Assembly: GCA_017622875.1 (NCBI GenBank) | Contig: JAGAQG010000026.1 | Coordinates: 49,060-113,059 of the forward strand | Direction: 5' to 3' | From: Lachnospiraceae bacterium | GTDB taxonomy: Bacteria; Bacillota; Clostridia; Lachnospirales; Lachnospiraceae | DNA length: 64,000 nt | In this document: in pieces, positions 63,019 through 64,000 of the stretch | How the letters are laid out: each line of letters begins with the position of its first letter | Position numbering within the stretch: position 1 is the stretch's first letter | The notes under the pieces: generated by a model | Told to the model about the DNA's origin: nothing | Databases searched by the model: none | What the model saw: the letters and a program-made list of their open reading frames with translations, nothing else | Translations under genes and position numbers: made by a program

Positions 63019-64000
63019 GATACTCTATATTGGTGACTGCGGTTCCGGTTATGCTGGCAAGCACTTGAAGCAGGCTCTTGACTATATTGTGGAGGAACAC
63101 AAGACGGGTGAGGGTAAACGGGTATCGTCCCTAAATTGTCAGGTGGATAGTGCCTATGAGCAGATGCGGCGTACAAAGGTGCAGTTTGGAAAAACTGACC
63201 AGAGACAGGGGTATCACATGATTATCTCTTTTGCGGAAGGAGAGGTTGATGCCGAGACAGCTTTTGAAGTCATAGGTAAATTTGTGAAGGAGTATCTGGG
63301 ACAGGATTATGAAGCAATCTATTCTGTCCATGACAATACGGATCATGTTCACGGGCATATCATTTTCAATAGCGTGAGCTTTCGTACAGGGAGAAAATAC
63401 AGATACGAAAAAGGAGATTGGGCAAAGAAGATACAGCCTATTACGAACCGACTTTGTGAGGAGTATGGACTGTCTACCATTGAAATATCCGATGACCGTG
63501 CAAGACCGTCAGAGAATTATAAGGAATGGAACGATTTTCGGGATGGCAAATTTGTATGGGCAGATATGATAAAGAGAGATATTGATGCCTGTATTATGCA
63601 AGCGGCAACCTATGAGGCATTTTTATCCATGCTTTCGGAAATGGGATATGAGATTAAAAATTCCTACCGGAGTGAGGGAAAACATCTTGCCATTAAGCCG
63701 ATGGGACTGACGAGGTTCAGGCGATGTAAAAGTCTTGGAGAAGATTATACAGAGGAGTGTATCCGTGAGAGGATTGAAAAGGAAAATCTGTCCACCTATC
63801 GGAAACTTAGTAAAGAGCAGGAACTTAAGATTGTACGTTGCAGAGTAAAACGGTACAAAAGGGCGAAGCTGTTCGGTGTGCAGAAAAGATACTTTGCAAG
63901 GCTGTACCGATTGGGACTGTTAAAGAGGCGTCCGTACAGTCAGGCATGGAAGTACCGTGATGATATTCGCAAAATGCAGAAGTTGCAGGAGGATTATCTG
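63005..64000 (+). CDS. MOBP-type relaxase, partial at window end
   Basis: 332 codons are open to the window edge with no stop. It starts at TTG with MAISKILYIGDCGSG, shares codons with the end of mobC, and has the HUH motif HVHGHIIFN at residues 114-122 (His114, His116, His118). The catalytic Tyr should be near the N terminus. Relaxase/mobilization nuclease (PF03432-like), expected to nick the oriT near 61740. Confidence 0.88.
   Translation, partial: MAISKILYIGDCGSGYAGKHLKQALDYIVEEHKTGEGKRVSSLNCQVDSAYEQMRRTKVQFGKTDQRQGYHMIISFAEGEVDAETAFEVIGKFVKEYLGQDYEAIYSVHDNTDHVHGHIIFNSVSFRTGRKYRYEKGDWAKKIQPITNRLCEEYGLSTIEISDDRARPSENYKEWNDFRDGKFVWADMIKRDIDACIMQAATYEAFLSMLSEMGYEIKNSYRSEGKHLAIKPMGLTRFRRCKSLGEDYTEECIRERIEKENLSTYRKLSKEQELKIVRCRVKRYKRAKLFGVQKRYFARLYRLGLLKRRPYSQAWKYRDDIRKMQKLQEDYL

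Larger units (their letters stand above)
57285..64000 (+). mobile_element. Integrative/conjugative or mobilizable element (left part)
   Basis: From about 57285 to the window end all genes are element types: a ParM-like actin with RHH partner, DUF5688, DUF3991/TOPRIM, LPD28, MobC and a relaxase, plus an oriT-like block. This order is familiar from Tn1549-like ICEs of gut Firmicutes. Neither recombinase nor right end is in the window. The left junction is inferred from where the S8 protease reading frame loses family resemblance. Confidence 0.75.

Overview
The window reads as a chromosomal segment of a low-GC, spore-forming Clostridia, most likely a Lachnospiraceae (Blautia-like) gut anaerobe. 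The evidence is the Firmicutes order tig-clpP-clpX-lon-engB, a Gram-positive AddAB nuclease, a type III glutamine synthetase, an alpha/beta-type small acid-soluble spore protein, lipoprotein-type solute-binding proteins and strong AGGAGG ribosome binding sites. The genus is an inference. No tRNA, rRNA or CRISPR array was seen.

Layout. 1-4.6 kb: a YigZ-family protein (minus strand), a class A penicillin-binding protein, a CYTH phosphatase-like protein and a DJ-1 family protein. 4.7-12.1 kb: trigger factor, ClpP, ClpX, Lon, EngB and an AI-2E-type membrane protein. 12.1-13.6 kb (minus): a DUF4364 protein and a radical SAM protein, divergent from rho. 13.7-18.4 kb: rho, rpmE with a structured leader, a DUF1385 protein, prmC and prfA.

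18.4-27.9 kb is the most unusual chromosomal part. It is one tight ten-gene operon: a polar amino acid ABC transporter (ATPase, lipoprotein, two permeases), a membrane protein fused to a HAD domain that lacks its nucleophile, a circularly permuted ATP-grasp, an alpha-E protein, a transglutaminase-like protein, and two aspartoacylase/AstE-type M14 proteins. Only one of the two M14 proteins keeps its zinc ligands. The set resembles the predicted amide/peptide-forming clusters that in proteobacteria carry the Anbu peptidase, but Anbu is absent here. It is my best candidate for an undescribed system: import of an amino acid, ATP-dependent amide formation, then hydrolysis.

28.0-33.2 kb: glmM, a nucleotidyltransferase, a DUF2156 protein, hisC and a diacylglycerol-kinase-like protein behind one clear promoter. 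33.3-42.5 kb: a galactose-type ABC transporter (mglBAC), then a YesN/YesM-like two-component system and two further sugar-binding proteins, which together look like a binding-protein-assisted sugar sensor controlling the transporter. 42.6-45.7 kb: class II aldolase and GlnN. 45.7-46.07 kb: no protein gene but a possible small RNA. 46.07-52.9 kb: addB and addA. 53.0-55.7 kb: an orphan eutS-eutP pair, a lipoprotein, a HAD phosphatase and a SASP with a sigma-G-like promoter.

55.7-64.0 kb: an S8 (subtilisin-like) protease gene whose 3' end is replaced at about position 57285 by an integrative/conjugative or mobilizable element. The element carries a leader RNA, a 30-aa ORF, a ParM-like actin and ribbon-helix-helix partner, a 59-aa hydrophobic peptide, a DUF5688 protein, a DUF3991/TOPRIM protein, a repeat-rich noncoding block with a probable oriT, an LPD28 protein, MobC and a relaxase that runs off the window end.
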